Made by a program: the position numbers and the translations under genes. Below, piece after piece: positions 9,495-19,383 of a stretch of 56,300 nucleotides of DNA (positions are counted from its first letter, which is position 1; every line of letters begins with the position of its first letter). The stretch is from contig CALFAM010000115.1 in the NCBI GenBank assembly GCA_937948815.1, forward strand, positions 1 to 56,300, in the 5' to 3' direction. The notes beneath the pieces were generated by a model. It made no database searches. It was given only the letters and a program-made list of their open reading frames with translations, and was not told the origin of the DNA. This DNA is from an uncultured bacterium (lineage in GTDB: Bacteria; Acidobacteriota; Thermoanaerobaculia; Multivoradales; J023).

Positions 9495-12400
9495 TCAGCT
9501 CGCGCGCGTGCTGTGGGCGCGGCTGGCCAACCAACCGTAGAGCGCCGGGAGGACGAATAGGGTGAGCAAGGTCGAGGTCACCAAGCCTCCGATGACCACC
9601 GTCGCCAGCGGGCGCTGCACTTCGGCACCGGCGCTGGTGGCGAGGGCCATGGGCAAGAAACCGAAAGAAGCGACCAGCGCGGTCATCAGAACGGGGCGGA
9701 GGCGGGTGATGGCACCTTCCTCCGCTGCACTCCGCGCGTCCAGCCCTTGCTGGCGCTTCTCGACAATGTAGGAAACGAGGACCACGCCGTTGAGCACGGC
9801 AATGCCGAAAAGGGCGATGAAGCCGATGCCGGCCGAGATCGAGAAGGGATAGCCTCGGACGAAGAGCGCGACCAGGCCGCCCGCAATGGCCAACGGCACG
9901 TTGCAGAAGATCAAGGTCGCGAGGCGCACCGAACCGAAGGTGGCGTACAGCAGCATGAAGATCAGCAGGAACGCCAGGGGCACGACCACGCTCAGACGGG
10001 CGGTAGCTTCCTGGAGATTCTCGAACTGACCGCCCCATTCCACACGCCATCCCGGGGGCAGATCGACCGACCGTGCGATCTCTTCCTGTGCCTCGGCCAC
10101 GAACGAGCCGAGGTCACGGCCGCGAACGTTGGCTTCGACGTTGATCCTCCGGCTGATGCGGTCACGGCTGATCTGCGCCGGACCGTCTTCCAGCCGGATG
10201 TCGGCCAGTTGGGCGAGGGGAATCAGGCGGGCCGCCGAGCCATCTTGGGCCGGGGCGACCACCCGCAGGCTGCGAATGCGGTCGAGGTCGGCGAGCACTT
10301 CGGCGCCGAAGCGTGCCTGCAGGCGGAAGCGACGTTGACCCTCGAAGACCATCCCGAGCTCCTTGCCACCGATCGTTTCGATCACATCGAGTACGTCCGA
10401 CGCATGAATGCCGTAGCGCGCCATGGCTTGCCGGTCGATGCGGACGCGCAGCATCGGCAAGCCGACCGTTTGCTCGGCCTTGACATCCGCAGCGCCCGGA
10501 ATGGTTCGCAGCCGCTCGGCAACTTCGTCGGCCTTGTCCTTGAGCCGCGCCAGGTCGTCGCCGTAGATGTGGACCGCGACATCCGAGCGAACGCCCGAAA
10601 TCAGCTCCGCGATGCGCAGCTCGATCGGCTGGGAAAAGCTGAAGATGGCACCCGTGACGCTCTCCCGTAGCGTGGCGTCGATCGCTTCGATCAACGCGTC
10701 CTTGGTCGCGTAACGCCACCGATCTCGAGGCGCGAGCATCAGGTAGGTGTCGCTGATCTCGACTCCCATCGGATCGGTGGCAATCTCGGCGCGCCCGGTG
10801 CGCGAGACCGCGGTTTCGATCTCGGGAAACTTCTCCTTGAGCACGGCCTCGGCCACCGTCGAGATTCGATTCGATTGGTCGAGGGAGATCGAGGGCAGGC
10901 GCCAGATCTGCATCGCGATCGCCCCCTCGTCGAGCCGTGGAATGAACTCCGCGCCAAGGAAGGGGACGATCGCCAGGCTGGCGAGGAAGAGGCTCAGCGC
11001 CAGGCTGGCGGTCGCTTTCGGGTGGCGGAGTGACCGGCCGAGGAGCGGTCGATAGAGCCGTTTGGCAAGTCGAAACAGGGGCGGATGTTTGTCGGCGACG
11101 CGCTTCAAGAAAAGGCTCGCGAGCACCGGCATGAGGGTCAGCGCGCACAGCAGCGACGCGGCGAGGGCGAAGACCACCGTCAGTGCCATGGGTTGAAACA
11201 TCTTCCCCTCGATGCCGCGCAGGGCCAGAATCGGCAGGTAGACGATCATGATGATGCTGACCGCGAAGACCACGGGGCGGGCAACCTGGTGAGCAGCTTG
11301 CCGAACTTTCTCGAGGTGGGGCACCTGATCGTCGTCGCGACGGGCGTGGAGTGAGCGCACGATGTTTTCGATCATCACCACCGAGCCGTCGACGATCAGG
11401 CCGAAGTCGATCGCGCCGAGGCTCATCAAGTTGCCGGAGATTCCCACCTGCCGCATCACAATGAATGCAGCCAGCATCGACAAGGGGATGGCGGAGGAGA
11501 CGATCAACCCGCCCCGCAGGCTGCCGAGCAGGAGCAGCAACACCACGACCACCAGCAGGCCGCCCTCGGCCAGGTTCTTGGTCACCGTCTGGATGGTGCG
11601 GCGAACCAGGTCGGTACGATCGTAGTAGGGGTCGATGGTGACGCCGGTGGGCAGGGTCTGGGCGATCTGATCGATTTTGTCCTTCACCCGGTCGACCACC
11701 ACACGCGCGTTCTCGTCGATCAGCATCATGACGATGCCGACCACGGCTTCGCCGCGACCGTCACGGGTGACCGCGCCTTGACGGATCATGGGCGCCAGCT
11801 CGGCGCGGCCGACATCCTGAACGGTCACGGCCGTACCGTGGTCGTCATGAGCGAGGACGATCGACGCCAGGTCATCCAGGGTCTCGACCAGGCCTTCTCC
11901 GCGGATCAAGACCTGCTCGCCACCGCGTGCGATGTAGCCGCCGCCGACGTTCCGGTTGTTGGCCTCGATGGCGCTGAACACGTCTCCCACCGCCAGGCCG
12001 TAGGACACCAGCCGATCGGGGTCGAGGGTGACCTGATAGGTCGCCAGCTGGCCACCGAGCGCATTCACTTCCACGACGCCGGGGACCGTGCGGAGCTGGT
12101 TGTTGACGATCCAGTCGAGAATCGTGCGCAACGCCATCGGCGTGTAGCACCTGTCCGCGGAGAGCACGTCTGGGCGTGGTGCATCGTCGGTGTTTTCGGG
12201 AGGGCACATCGGCTCGCCACGGAGCTCGAATTGGTAGATCTCACCGAGGCCGGTCGAGATCGGCCCCATCTCGGGTGTGCCGTAGCCTTCGGGAATCTGC
12301 TCGCGGGCCACGCCGAGACGTTCGCCGACGAGCTGCCGTGCCCAGTAGATGTCGGTTTCATCGGCGAAGACCACGGTCACCACCGAGAGACCGAACTTCG

Positions 12401-12659
12401 AGACCGAGCGAATCTCCTCGACCTTCGGCAGGCCACTCAGCGCGCTCTCGATCGGAAAGGAGATCAGGCGTTCGACCTCCTCGGGAGCGAGGCCCGGGCT
12501 GTTGGTGAGGACTTGAACCTGGACGTTGGTGACGTCGGGTACGGCATCGATCGGCAGCTCGATCATGGCCTTCAGGCCGAACCCGATGATCAGCAGCCAG
12601 GCGACCGCCACCAGGAAGCGGTTGTCGAGGGAGAAGTCGACGAGTCGATTGATCATCAT
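9495..12659 (-). CDS. czcA: heavy-metal efflux RND transporter permease, CzcA type
   Basis: 1054 aa; HAE/HME RND architecture; AIDFGLIVDGSVVMIENIVR (DFG..VDG..V.EN, CzcA-like); adjacent adaptor and TolC genes. Confidence 0.93.
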   Translation of the reverse strand: MMINRLVDFSLDNRFLVAVAWLLIIGFGLKAMIELPIDAVPDVTNVQVQVLTNSPGLAPEEVERLISFPIESALSGLPKVEEIRSVSKFGLSVVTVVFADETDIYWARQLVGERLGVAREQIPEGYGTPEMGPISTGLGEIYQFELRGEPMCPPENTDDAPRPDVLSADRCYTPMALRTILDWIVNNQLRTVPGVVEVNALGGQLATYQVTLDPDRLVSYGLAVGDVFSAIEANNRNVGGGYIARGGEQVLIRGEGLVETLDDLASIVLAHDDHGTAVTVQDVGRAELAPMIRQGAVTRDGRGEAVVGIVMMLIDENARVVVDRVKDKIDQIAQTLPTGVTIDPYYDRTDLVRRTIQTVTKNLAEGGLLVVVVLLLLLGSLRGGLIVSSAIPLSMLAAFIVMRQVGISGNLMSLGAIDFGLIVDGSVVMIENIVRSLHARRDDDQVPHLEKVRQAAHQVARPVVFAVSIIMIVYLPILALRGIEGKMFQPMALTVVFALAASLLCALTLMPVLASLFLKRVADKHPPLFRLAKRLYRPLLGRSLRHPKATASLALSLFLASLAIVPFLGAEFIPRLDEGAIAMQIWRLPSISLDQSNRISTVAEAVLKEKFPEIETAVSRTGRAEIATDPMGVEISDTYLMLAPRDRWRYATKDALIEAIDATLRESVTGAIFSFSQPIELRIAELISGVRSDVAVHIYGDDLARLKDKADEVAERLRTIPGAADVKAEQTVGLPMLRVRIDRQAMARYGIHASDVLDVIETIGGKELGMVFEGQRRFRLQARFGAEVLADLDRIRSLRVVAPAQDGSAARLIPLAQLADIRLEDGPAQISRDRISRRINVEANVRGRDLGSFVAEAQEEIARSVDLPPGWRVEWGGQFENLQEATARLSVVVPLAFLLIFMLLYATFGSVRLATLIFCNVPLAIAGGLVALFVRGYPFSISAGIGFIALFGIAVLNGVVLVSYIVEKRQQGLDARSAAEEGAITRLRPVLMTALVASFGFLPMALATSAGAEVQRPLATVVIGGLVTSTLLTLFVLPALYGWLASRAHSTRAS

Positions 12660-12670
12660 CTGCTCCTCGT

Positions 12671-13990
12671 TCAGTGGGTGTGACCGCCGCCGAGGCTGCT
12701 CTCGGCGAACGCAGACTTGAGAAGGAAGGCACCTTCGACCACCACGGGCTCGCCCGCCTCGACCCCGTCGAGGATCTCGATCCAGCCGCCGGACTGACGA
12801 CCGATCTCGACCACCCGCCGCGCGAATCGGCGATCACTCTGGGCAACGAAGAGGACGAAGGCGTCGCCGTCGCGAACCACCGCGTTCTCCGGTACCGCCG
12901 GTTGGCGGCTTTCGCGTTTGCCGTTCTCGCGAACGTGGGGGTCGAACAAGTCGACCTCGACGAACATGCCGGGACGGAGTTTGGCGTCCGGGTTCGGGAC
13001 GTCGATCCGAGCGCGGACCGTCCGCGTGTCTGCATCGACCCGGGCGCTCAGATAGGTGAGCTTGCCCTCGAAGATCTCACCGGGGAACGCGTCGATTCTG
13101 GCGCGTGCCAGGTCGTCGAGGTGCACGGATCCGAGATCCCGCTGGTCGATGTCGATCCAGATCCACACCCTGCCGAGATCGGCGAGGGTAAAGAGGTTGC
13201 GCTCGGGCGTCACCAACTCGCCGAGAGTCGCATGGCGTTCGACCACCGTGCCGGTGAAGGGGGCAGACAGGGGATAGATCGAGGTTCCCCGATCGTCGTA
13301 GGCCAGGCTGTCAATGTCCTCCTGACGAAGACCGTAGAGGTGCAGGGATGCCTCGGCGGCGCGCAGGCTCGCGGTCGTTTCCCGCTGGCTCGCCTCGGCT
13401 TCGATCGTCTCTTGCTCGGAGACGATGCGGTCGGCGTACAGGTCCATGGCGCGCTGGTGACTCTTCTCGGCCAGCTCCGCCCGAGCCTTGGCCTGTAGGT
13501 AGGCCGCCTGGGCCTGACCGAGCTCGATCGAGTCCAGCTCGGCGAGTCGTTGGCCCGCACGGACGCGCTGCCCGAGGGTGGCGTGAACGCGGTGAACCCG
13601 TCCCGTGATCCGCGGGCTCACATGGGCCAGGCGAGACTGATCGAAATCCACTTGGCCGGTCGTCGAACGCTCGGCTACGAGGACGCGGGTGGTGGCCGCG
13701 GCGGTGCGAATGGCGCTGCGGGATGCCGCATCGGCTGTCAGCACGACGACGTCCTCGTGCTCGGCCTCGCCGTGCCCGTTCTCGAGGTGCTCGCGCTCAT
13801 GATCGGCGTCTTCGTGATGGCCACTCGCCGGGGTGATCGACGTCGGGGTGATCGGCGTCGGGGGCGGCGGAGTGCTGCTGGGGGCGGGGGGCGCGGTGCG
13901 GTCGTCACAGGCCACCAGGCCGACGAGCAGGACAACCATGCTCAGAAACACCCCGCAAGGACGAGCGCGATGATCGATCGCCCGACTCAT
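12671..13990 (-). CDS. czcB: efflux RND periplasmic adaptor subunit, CzcB type, His-rich N-terminus
   Basis: 439 aa; lipoprotein-like N-terminus (LVGLVACDD), His-rich GHHEDADHEREHLENGHGEAEHED, membrane-fusion hairpin and beta-barrel motifs, C-terminal GGGHTH. Confidence 0.9.
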   Translation of the reverse strand: MSRAIDHRARPCGVFLSMVVLLVGLVACDDRTAPPAPSSTPPPPTPITPTSITPASGHHEDADHEREHLENGHGEAEHEDVVVLTADAASRSAIRTAAATTRVLVAERSTTGQVDFDQSRLAHVSPRITGRVHRVHATLGQRVRAGQRLAELDSIELGQAQAAYLQAKARAELAEKSHQRAMDLYADRIVSEQETIEAEASQRETTASLRAAEASLHLYGLRQEDIDSLAYDDRGTSIYPLSAPFTGTVVERHATLGELVTPERNLFTLADLGRVWIWIDIDQRDLGSVHLDDLARARIDAFPGEIFEGKLTYLSARVDADTRTVRARIDVPNPDAKLRPGMFVEVDLFDPHVRENGKRESRQPAVPENAVVRDGDAFVLFVAQSDRRFARRVVEIGRQSGGWIEILDGVEAGEPVVVEGAFLLKSAFAESSLGGGHTH

Positions 13991-15330
13991 GACGAGGATT
14001 CCTCGGACCTTGGCGTGGGAAGGGAGAGACGGCCCGTGGCGTGATCGAGTGCGATGCGTGCTTGCCAGGCGTCGGCCAGGACGTCGACATAGGCCCGCCG
14101 ACCCGCGATCAGCTCGCGGCGCAGCGTCATGAGCTCCGTGGCCCGGATCCGTCCAGCATCGTACGCCCGCTGCAGCAGATCGACGTTCTCTTCCAAGGTG
14201 CCGAGCACCTGCTCGCGAAGCGTGACCGCGGCCGTACGGGCCGCCGCCAGATCGTGGAAGGCGGTCGCGACCTCCTGCGCGATTCGCAGCGTCAGCGCTT
14301 CGTGCTGGTGAGAACGGCGCGACCGCATCGCGCGGCCCCGGGCGATGCCGGCCTGGTTGCGGTCGAAAATCGGCACCGAGACACTGAGCGTGGCCCCGAG
14401 AATGTCGTCCGCCCCGTCTTCGCGTTGGAAGAAGCCACCGACCTCGAACGTGGGGCGCCGCTCGGCGAGGGCGAGTCGCATTGCGGCTTCAGCTGCCTGC
14501 TCGTGGTTGGCGGCCGCTTCCAGGTCACCCCGCCTGCGGCGCGCCTCCCGGACCAGTGCCTGGAGCGGCGTGGGGTCGTCCTCGGCCAGTCGCAGGTCGC
14601 CGCCGGGCTCGGGCGGCTGGGTCGGATCAGCGCCAGCCAGCCGGGCGAGGGTGCTGCGCGTCGAGAAGTAGGCGGCCCGCGCCTGCTGCAGGCTCCGCTC
14701 CGCTTGCCCAACACCCGCTCGCGCCAGGTTGACCTCGATCTGTGTCGTGGCCCCGCGTGCCAGGCGTCGCTCGGCCAGGACCAGCGTGTCGCCGGCGATG
14801 TCCGCTTCGAGGCGCGCGATCGACAGGTGCTCTCGGCTCCGAAGGGCGTCGACGAAGGCCGACGCGACGCGCGTGGCCAGGGTGTGGCGGTCGTGCTGCC
14901 AGGTGGCTTCGGCCGCCCGCAGCCCCGCTTTCGCTTCGTCGATTCGGCTCCGGCGCAGTCCGATGGACGGGATCGCCTGCGTCACACTCAGCCCACGGTC
15001 GGTGGTCGAGCCCGACGGACCGCGCCGGTTGGCAAGCTCGACCGAGATCGTAGGGTTCTCGGCGATGATCCTCGCTCCAGTGAGCCGGCCCGAAGCGCTG
15101 GCGCGGTCAGCCTGCCGTGCCTGCAGCGCGGGGCTATGGCTGGCGGCATGGGCCAGGGCATCTCGCAGTGACCAGCGAGGTGCCTCTTGGGCTGCCGTGC
15201 CCAGGGCGCTCAGCAGGCCGCAAGCAACGAGGCAGCCTCGCGGGTACGGTGTGCGGGTCCAGAAGTCGCGGCAAGAACGGAGGGGGCGCACCGGGCGCGG
15301 GTGCGGCCGGCGGCTGGAATTCTCGAACAT
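13987..15330 (-). CDS. czcC: TolC family outer-membrane efflux protein, CzcC type
   Basis: 447 aa; RPTFEVGGFFQREDGADDILGATLSVSVPIFDRNQAGIARGRA is typical of TolC/CzcC; overlaps czcB by ATGA. Confidence 0.88.
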   Translation of the reverse strand: MFENSSRRPHPRPVRPLRSCRDFWTRTPYPRGCLVACGLLSALGTAAQEAPRWSLRDALAHAASHSPALQARQADRASASGRLTGARIIAENPTISVELANRRGPSGSTTDRGLSVTQAIPSIGLRRSRIDEAKAGLRAAEATWQHDRHTLATRVASAFVDALRSREHLSIARLEADIAGDTLVLAERRLARGATTQIEVNLARAGVGQAERSLQQARAAYFSTRSTLARLAGADPTQPPEPGGDLRLAEDDPTPLQALVREARRRRGDLEAAANHEQAAEAAMRLALAERRPTFEVGGFFQREDGADDILGATLSVSVPIFDRNQAGIARGRAMRSRRSHQHEALTLRIAQEVATAFHDLAAARTAAVTLREQVLGTLEENVDLLQRAYDAGRIRATELMTLRRELIAGRRAYVDVLADAWQARIALDHATGRLSLPTPRSEESSS

Positions 15331-15542
15331 GGTGGGTCCTCACATCGAACGTGACAGCGTGTCCGAGCCATCGCGCGGCGACGCACCCACGGCGGGGCGT
15401 GGAAGCGTGCGGAACCGGATCAGTCTCGGGGCGGCCGCGGCCGCGCCCGAGCTGGTGCGCTCGGCTCGGGATTCTCAGACTTCGAAAGGACGAGCAGGCC
15501 GTGCCATCGAGGGCACGTGCTCAGACAAGGCGAAGCGCGCTA

Positions 15543-15878
15543 TCAGGCTTGGGGAGGGCGGTCGACCGAAGGCCAGAAGCCCGGAGAGAGCGGTGGCGGC
15601 ACGCCGGCGCTGGTGAACCGAGAACCGCTCAGGGTGGCAGAGGAAGCTCGCTGCTGGCCGATGAAGCTCAGGCTCGCATGACAGCTGCAGAGGTGGAAGA
15701 CCGAGGTGCAGCCGTGCTCCGGTCCACTGGGCTCGTGCTGATCGGCAGCATGCGAGGCGTGTGGGAGATGGCCCTCGGTGACCAGATGTGCCGTGCTCTC
15801 GACGACCTCGAAGGCACCGGGCATCAGTGTCCAGGCCAACAGCAGGGCAACAATCTTGGAACTCCAGACACGCATCAC
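15543..15878 (-). CDS. small secreted His/Cys-rich protein upstream of czcCBA (CzcI/DUF2946-like)
   Basis: 111 aa; signal-like N-terminus MRVWSSKIVALLLAWTLMPGAFE, then HLPHASHAADQHEPSGPEHGCTSVFHLCSCHASLSF; same strand as czcCBA. Confidence 0.6.
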   Translation of the reverse strand: MMRVWSSKIVALLLAWTLMPGAFEVVESTAHLVTEGHLPHASHAADQHEPSGPEHGCTSVFHLCSCHASLSFIGQQRASSATLSGSRFTSAGVPPPLSPGFWPSVDRPPQA

Positions 15879-15990
15879 ATGTCTAGTGTACGTGATCGGC
15901 CGGGGAAAAGCTTTCTGTTGGCGCCATCGTCGTCGCCGGCTCGCCCTGTCCGAGAGATCACCACGTAGTCCTCAACGCTCGGAGAAGCCT

Positions 15991-17166
15991 GTGCTCACGA
16001 CTCGCAGACTTGTTGCCTTCACCGTTTCCAGTGTCCTCTTCGCGTCGGTCGCCACGGCAAAGGTGCCGTCGGTGTCAGACGCGGTCAACATTCCTGACCC
16101 GGCGCTCGACGCGGCGTTGCGGGCAACATTGGGGATCGATCGGGCGCCCACGGCGGACGATCTCGCGACCCTCGAAGAGCTCGATCTCAACGACCGCGGA
16201 GTGGGAGATCTCACGGGACTCGAACACGCTCGAAGTCTGCGTGTCTTGCGTGCGAACGACAATCAGATCGTGGACTTGACACCCCTTGCGAACCTGCAGG
16301 CGCTGAGCAACCTGGTGCTGAACCGGAACCGGATCGTCGATCTGACGCCGCTGCAGGGTTTGGGCGCGTTGGCCGGCGTGGGCCTGGAGCACAACCGGAT
16401 TCGTGACATGACACCGCTCGGCAAGCTGCCGTCGATCCGGGGCATCGACATCTCCTTCAATCAGATCGATGATCTCTCGCCGGTTGCGGGGCTCGAGCAA
16501 TTGGTGGCGATTTGGATCGTCGAGAACCGGATCCAAGATCTATCCCCCGTGGCCGGCTTGCCCGAGCTGCGCATTCTGGCTGCCGGGCGCAACTGGATCC
16601 GCGATCTCACCCCGCTGCACGGGTTGCCCAAGCTCGAGCAGCTGTCCTTGTTCGAGAACGGGATCGAAGATCTGGCGCCCCTATCGTCCGTGTCCACGTT
16701 GACCCAACTCGACCTGCGGGTAAACGAGGTGGTCAATCTCCAGCCGCTCGCCGAGCTCGAGGCGCTGGAATGGCTCGACCTTCGCAGCAATCGCATTCGG
16801 CGGGTCGATGCCCTCTCGGGCCTTCACCAGGCGACCAAGCTCTTTCTCTCGGGCAATCGTCTGCGAGATGTGAGCCCGCTCGCGGGCCTCCCTCGCGTCA
16901 CCTGGCTGTTGCTCGACGCCAATCATCTCGAGTCGATCGACGCGCTCGCCGAGATGCCTGCGCTCAGCTCTGTGTCCGTGACCCAGAACCGATTGGCACT
17001 TGGCGAAGGTTCGGCATCGGCCGAGGTTCTTGCTGGTTTGCGGAGCCGAAAGGTCTCGGTTGCGGCGGCGCCGCAAGGGCCCGCGTCGATGTTCGAACCC
17101 GTGCCGACCGCCACGCCCTCCGAAAGCCTGCCCCAGGCCGGAGGCGGTCAGGATACCCTTCGGTAG
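15991..17166 (+). CDS. secreted leucine-rich-repeat (SDS22/internalin-like) protein
   Basis: GTG start at 15991 gives a signal peptide (ATAKVPS); about 12 repeats of the LxxLxxLxxLxLxxNxIxDLTPL type. Confidence 0.88.
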   Translation: MLTTRRLVAFTVSSVLFASVATAKVPSVSDAVNIPDPALDAALRATLGIDRAPTADDLATLEELDLNDRGVGDLTGLEHARSLRVLRANDNQIVDLTPLANLQALSNLVLNRNRIVDLTPLQGLGALAGVGLEHNRIRDMTPLGKLPSIRGIDISFNQIDDLSPVAGLEQLVAIWIVENRIQDLSPVAGLPELRILAAGRNWIRDLTPLHGLPKLEQLSLFENGIEDLAPLSSVSTLTQLDLRVNEVVNLQPLAELEALEWLDLRSNRIRRVDALSGLHQATKLFLSGNRLRDVSPLAGLPRVTWLLLDANHLESIDALAEMPALSSVSVTQNRLALGEGSASAEVLAGLRSRKVSVAAAPQGPASMFEPVPTATPSESLPQAGGGQDTLR

Positions 17167-17237
17167 CGCGTGGGGCCGATGGTGGCCGGCGCAACCTGCG
17201 AGCGCGGCCACGCCACCCGAGAAGGAGCCGAACGACG

Positions 17238-18365
17238 ATGAGCGACCACCAACCGAAGCGTGCGCCGGCCTCGTGGCTGGTATCCGCGGGGCGCGGGCAT
17301 GGCGTCGGGACACCGCTGAACGTTCCCTTGGTCCCGGCTTCGAACTTCGTGCTCGGCGGTGACCTGGCCTATGCGCGTGATGACGGTACGCCAACCTGGC
17401 ACGCGTTGGAGCACATCGTCGGCGGACTGGAGGGTGGGCAGGCACTCGCCTTTGCCTCGGGCATGGGGGCGATTGCCGCAGTCTTCGATCTGTTGCCCGC
17501 GGGGGCGCGGGTCGCGCTGCCCAACGACTGCTATCAAGGCGTGGCCGGACTGGCCCAGGCAGGGGAAGCAAAGGGTTTCTGGCAGGTCGACCGGATTTCG
17601 ACGGACGACACCGATGCCTGGCTCGCTGCCTGCAAGCGTGCGGATCTCGTCTGGCTCGAGTCGCCATCCAATCCGCTCTTGGTGGTCGCCGATCTCGTCG
17701 CGATCTGCGGTGCTCCGCGCAAGGAAGGCACGATGGTCGCGGTCGACAGCACCTTCTCGACGCCGCTGAATCTGCGCCCCCTCGCGCTCGGTGCCGATTT
17801 CGCCGTGCACTCGGTGACGAAGTACTTCGGAGGGCACTCTGACCTTCTCTCGGGGGTGGTGACAACGGCGGATCCAGCGCTCCACGCTGCTCTGGACAAG
17901 ACCCGCGAGCTCACGGGTGCGACACCCGGAGCGCTCGAAGCGTTTCTCGCGGTGCGTGGCGCGCGGACCATGGCGTTGCGACTCGCTCGCGCGCAGGAAA
18001 CCGCGATGACTCTGGCGACGCGCCTCGAAGCCCATCCCATGGTGGCGGTCGCTCGCTATCCAGGCTTGCCCTCTCATCCCGGGCACGCGCTCGCGTGTGC
18101 CCAGCTCGGTGGCTTCGGCGCAATCATCGCCTTCGATGTCGAAGGCGGCGCCGAGGCCGCGGATGCTGTGTGTCGGCACGTCGATCTGATCCAGCACGCG
18201 ACCAGTCTCGGCGCCGTCGAGTCGACCATGGAGCGACGGGCGGCCGTTCCGGGGCAAGAGCATCTTCCACCTGGCCTGCTGCGTCTGAGTGTCGGGATCG
18301 AAGATCCGGACGATCTGTGGGCCGATCTCGACCAAGCGCTGGGGCGGCTCGCAGCGTTGCGTTGA
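17238..18365 (+). CDS. Cys/Met metabolism PLP-dependent enzyme (cystathionine gamma-synthase/lyase family)
   Basis: MSDHQPKRAPASWLVSAGRG...ALEHIVGGLEGGQALAFASGMGAIAAV...VAVDSTFSTPLNLRPLALGADFAVHSVTKYFGGHSDLLSGVV (PLP-Lys region SVTKYFGGHSD). The longer ORF 16512..18365 is out of frame over the LRR gene. Confidence 0.92.
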   Translation: MSDHQPKRAPASWLVSAGRGHGVGTPLNVPLVPASNFVLGGDLAYARDDGTPTWHALEHIVGGLEGGQALAFASGMGAIAAVFDLLPAGARVALPNDCYQGVAGLAQAGEAKGFWQVDRISTDDTDAWLAACKRADLVWLESPSNPLLVVADLVAICGAPRKEGTMVAVDSTFSTPLNLRPLALGADFAVHSVTKYFGGHSDLLSGVVTTADPALHAALDKTRELTGATPGALEAFLAVRGARTMALRLARAQETAMTLATRLEAHPMVAVARYPGLPSHPGHALACAQLGGFGAIIAFDVEGGAEAADAVCRHVDLIQHATSLGAVESTMERRAAVPGQEHLPPGLLRLSVGIEDPDDLWADLDQALGRLAALR

Positions 18366-18366
18366 C

Positions 18367-18450
18367 AGGGCCAGCACCAATCACCGGGCCAGCACCAATC
18401 ACTGGGCCGGCACCAATCACCGGGCCGGAAACGATCACTGGGCCGGCAAC
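18367..18450. repeat. 18-bp tandem repeat, about 4.7 copies, immediately after the PLP enzyme stop codon
   Basis: Units AGGGCCAGCACCAATCAC / CGGGCCAGCACCAATCAC / TGGGCCGGCACCAATCAC / CGGGCCGGAAACGATCAC / TGGGCCGGCAACG read directly. Confidence 0.95.
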
Positions 18451-18507
18451 GCGGAACGAAAGCCCGGGCCCCGCGTGGTCGTAGGGCCTGGGCATCGTTG
18501 GCCGTGA

Positions 18508-19383
18508 TCAGGGAACCGGCGGCCCGCAGTCGCGCATGCAGGAGCTCCGCGTGCGTGCAGCTGCGCGCCGGCAGCTCCACTCATTGAGCAGGCACAATGC
18601 GAGCCCTGCGATATCGGTTACACCACAGGCGATCAGGCACGGAACCACCAGTGGGCCGGTAGCCGGGCAAGCCAGGACGCATCCAACGGCGACCCCCGTA
18701 ATGGCTGTGACACATGCCACTGCGATGGCCGAGCAGATGTTGAGGTCTGTTTGAAACTCGACTGAGCAATAGTGTCGGCAGGTCGATTTGCCCGCCGGCT
18801 CGGCGCCTGACTTGAAGCCGACATCGCCCGGGATCGCGCGGCTGGTGGCACGGTTTGCCAGCTCGGCGGCGACCAGTTCCAGCTTGTCGAGGCCGGTGCC
18901 CTTCAGGATGGGTACGAGGGCTGCTTCGGTAATCTCGCGGTCTCCGTCCATAACGGCAAAGTCGAGACGAAGTGCTGCGACATATTGCTCACTTCCGTCT
19001 GTCGCGTAGAGCGTTCCGACCACGATTTCGCGATCGTACTGCCGAATACCCTTGTCGTAGAGCGCGGCCATCAATGCCTCACTGCTCGTACCGGACAGGG
19101 AGAAGCTGTGGGCGGGGCGGAAGCTGCCGGCTTCGGTTGCTTTGCGGCCGGGAAGTCGTTTCTCGAGGCTCCACATGCTCGGGGAGGACCGGTCCTCGAG
19201 AAGATAGTGGACACCCTCGGGTTCGGCGCTTCGAGTTTCGAATTGAATGTACGGCAGCGCGGCGAGATACGGTTCTGATCGGTCGGGGCCCTGGGCAAGG
19301 GCCGATGCTGCCGGCAAGAATACGAGCAAGAGACACATCGAGATGGTCAGAAGCGAGGATTGGAAGCGATTGGATAGGATCAT
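18508..19383 (-). CDS. secreted protein with conserved N-terminal domain and 12-Cys hydrophobic C-terminal tail (bacteriocin-like, function unknown)
   Basis: ATG at 19383 with GGAG RBS; signal peptide MILSNRFQSSLLTISMCLLLVFLPAASALAQ; tail CRHYCSVEFQTDLNICSAIAVACVTAITGVAVGCVLACPATGPLVVPCLIACGVTDIAGLALCLLNEWSCRRAAARTRSSCMRDC. Confidence 0.75.
   Translation of the reverse strand: MILSNRFQSSLLTISMCLLLVFLPAASALAQGPDRSEPYLAALPYIQFETRSAEPEGVHYLLEDRSSPSMWSLEKRLPGRKATEAGSFRPAHSFSLSGTSSEALMAALYDKGIRQYDREIVVGTLYATDGSEQYVAALRLDFAVMDGDREITEAALVPILKGTGLDKLELVAAELANRATSRAIPGDVGFKSGAEPAGKSTCRHYCSVEFQTDLNICSAIAVACVTAITGVAVGCVLACPATGPLVVPCLIACGVTDIAGLALCLLNEWSCRRAAARTRSSCMRDCGPPVP

Noticed and set aside
13838-13880. 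Short GATCGACGTCGGG / GATCGGCGTCGGG duplication
   Set aside because: Inside the Pro/Thr-rich N-terminal linker coding sequence of czcB; ordinary low complexity.
16512-17237. N-terminal extension of the PLP enzyme ORF
   Set aside because: Overlaps the LRR gene in another frame and is Arg/Pro-rich; conserved sequence begins at ATG 17238.
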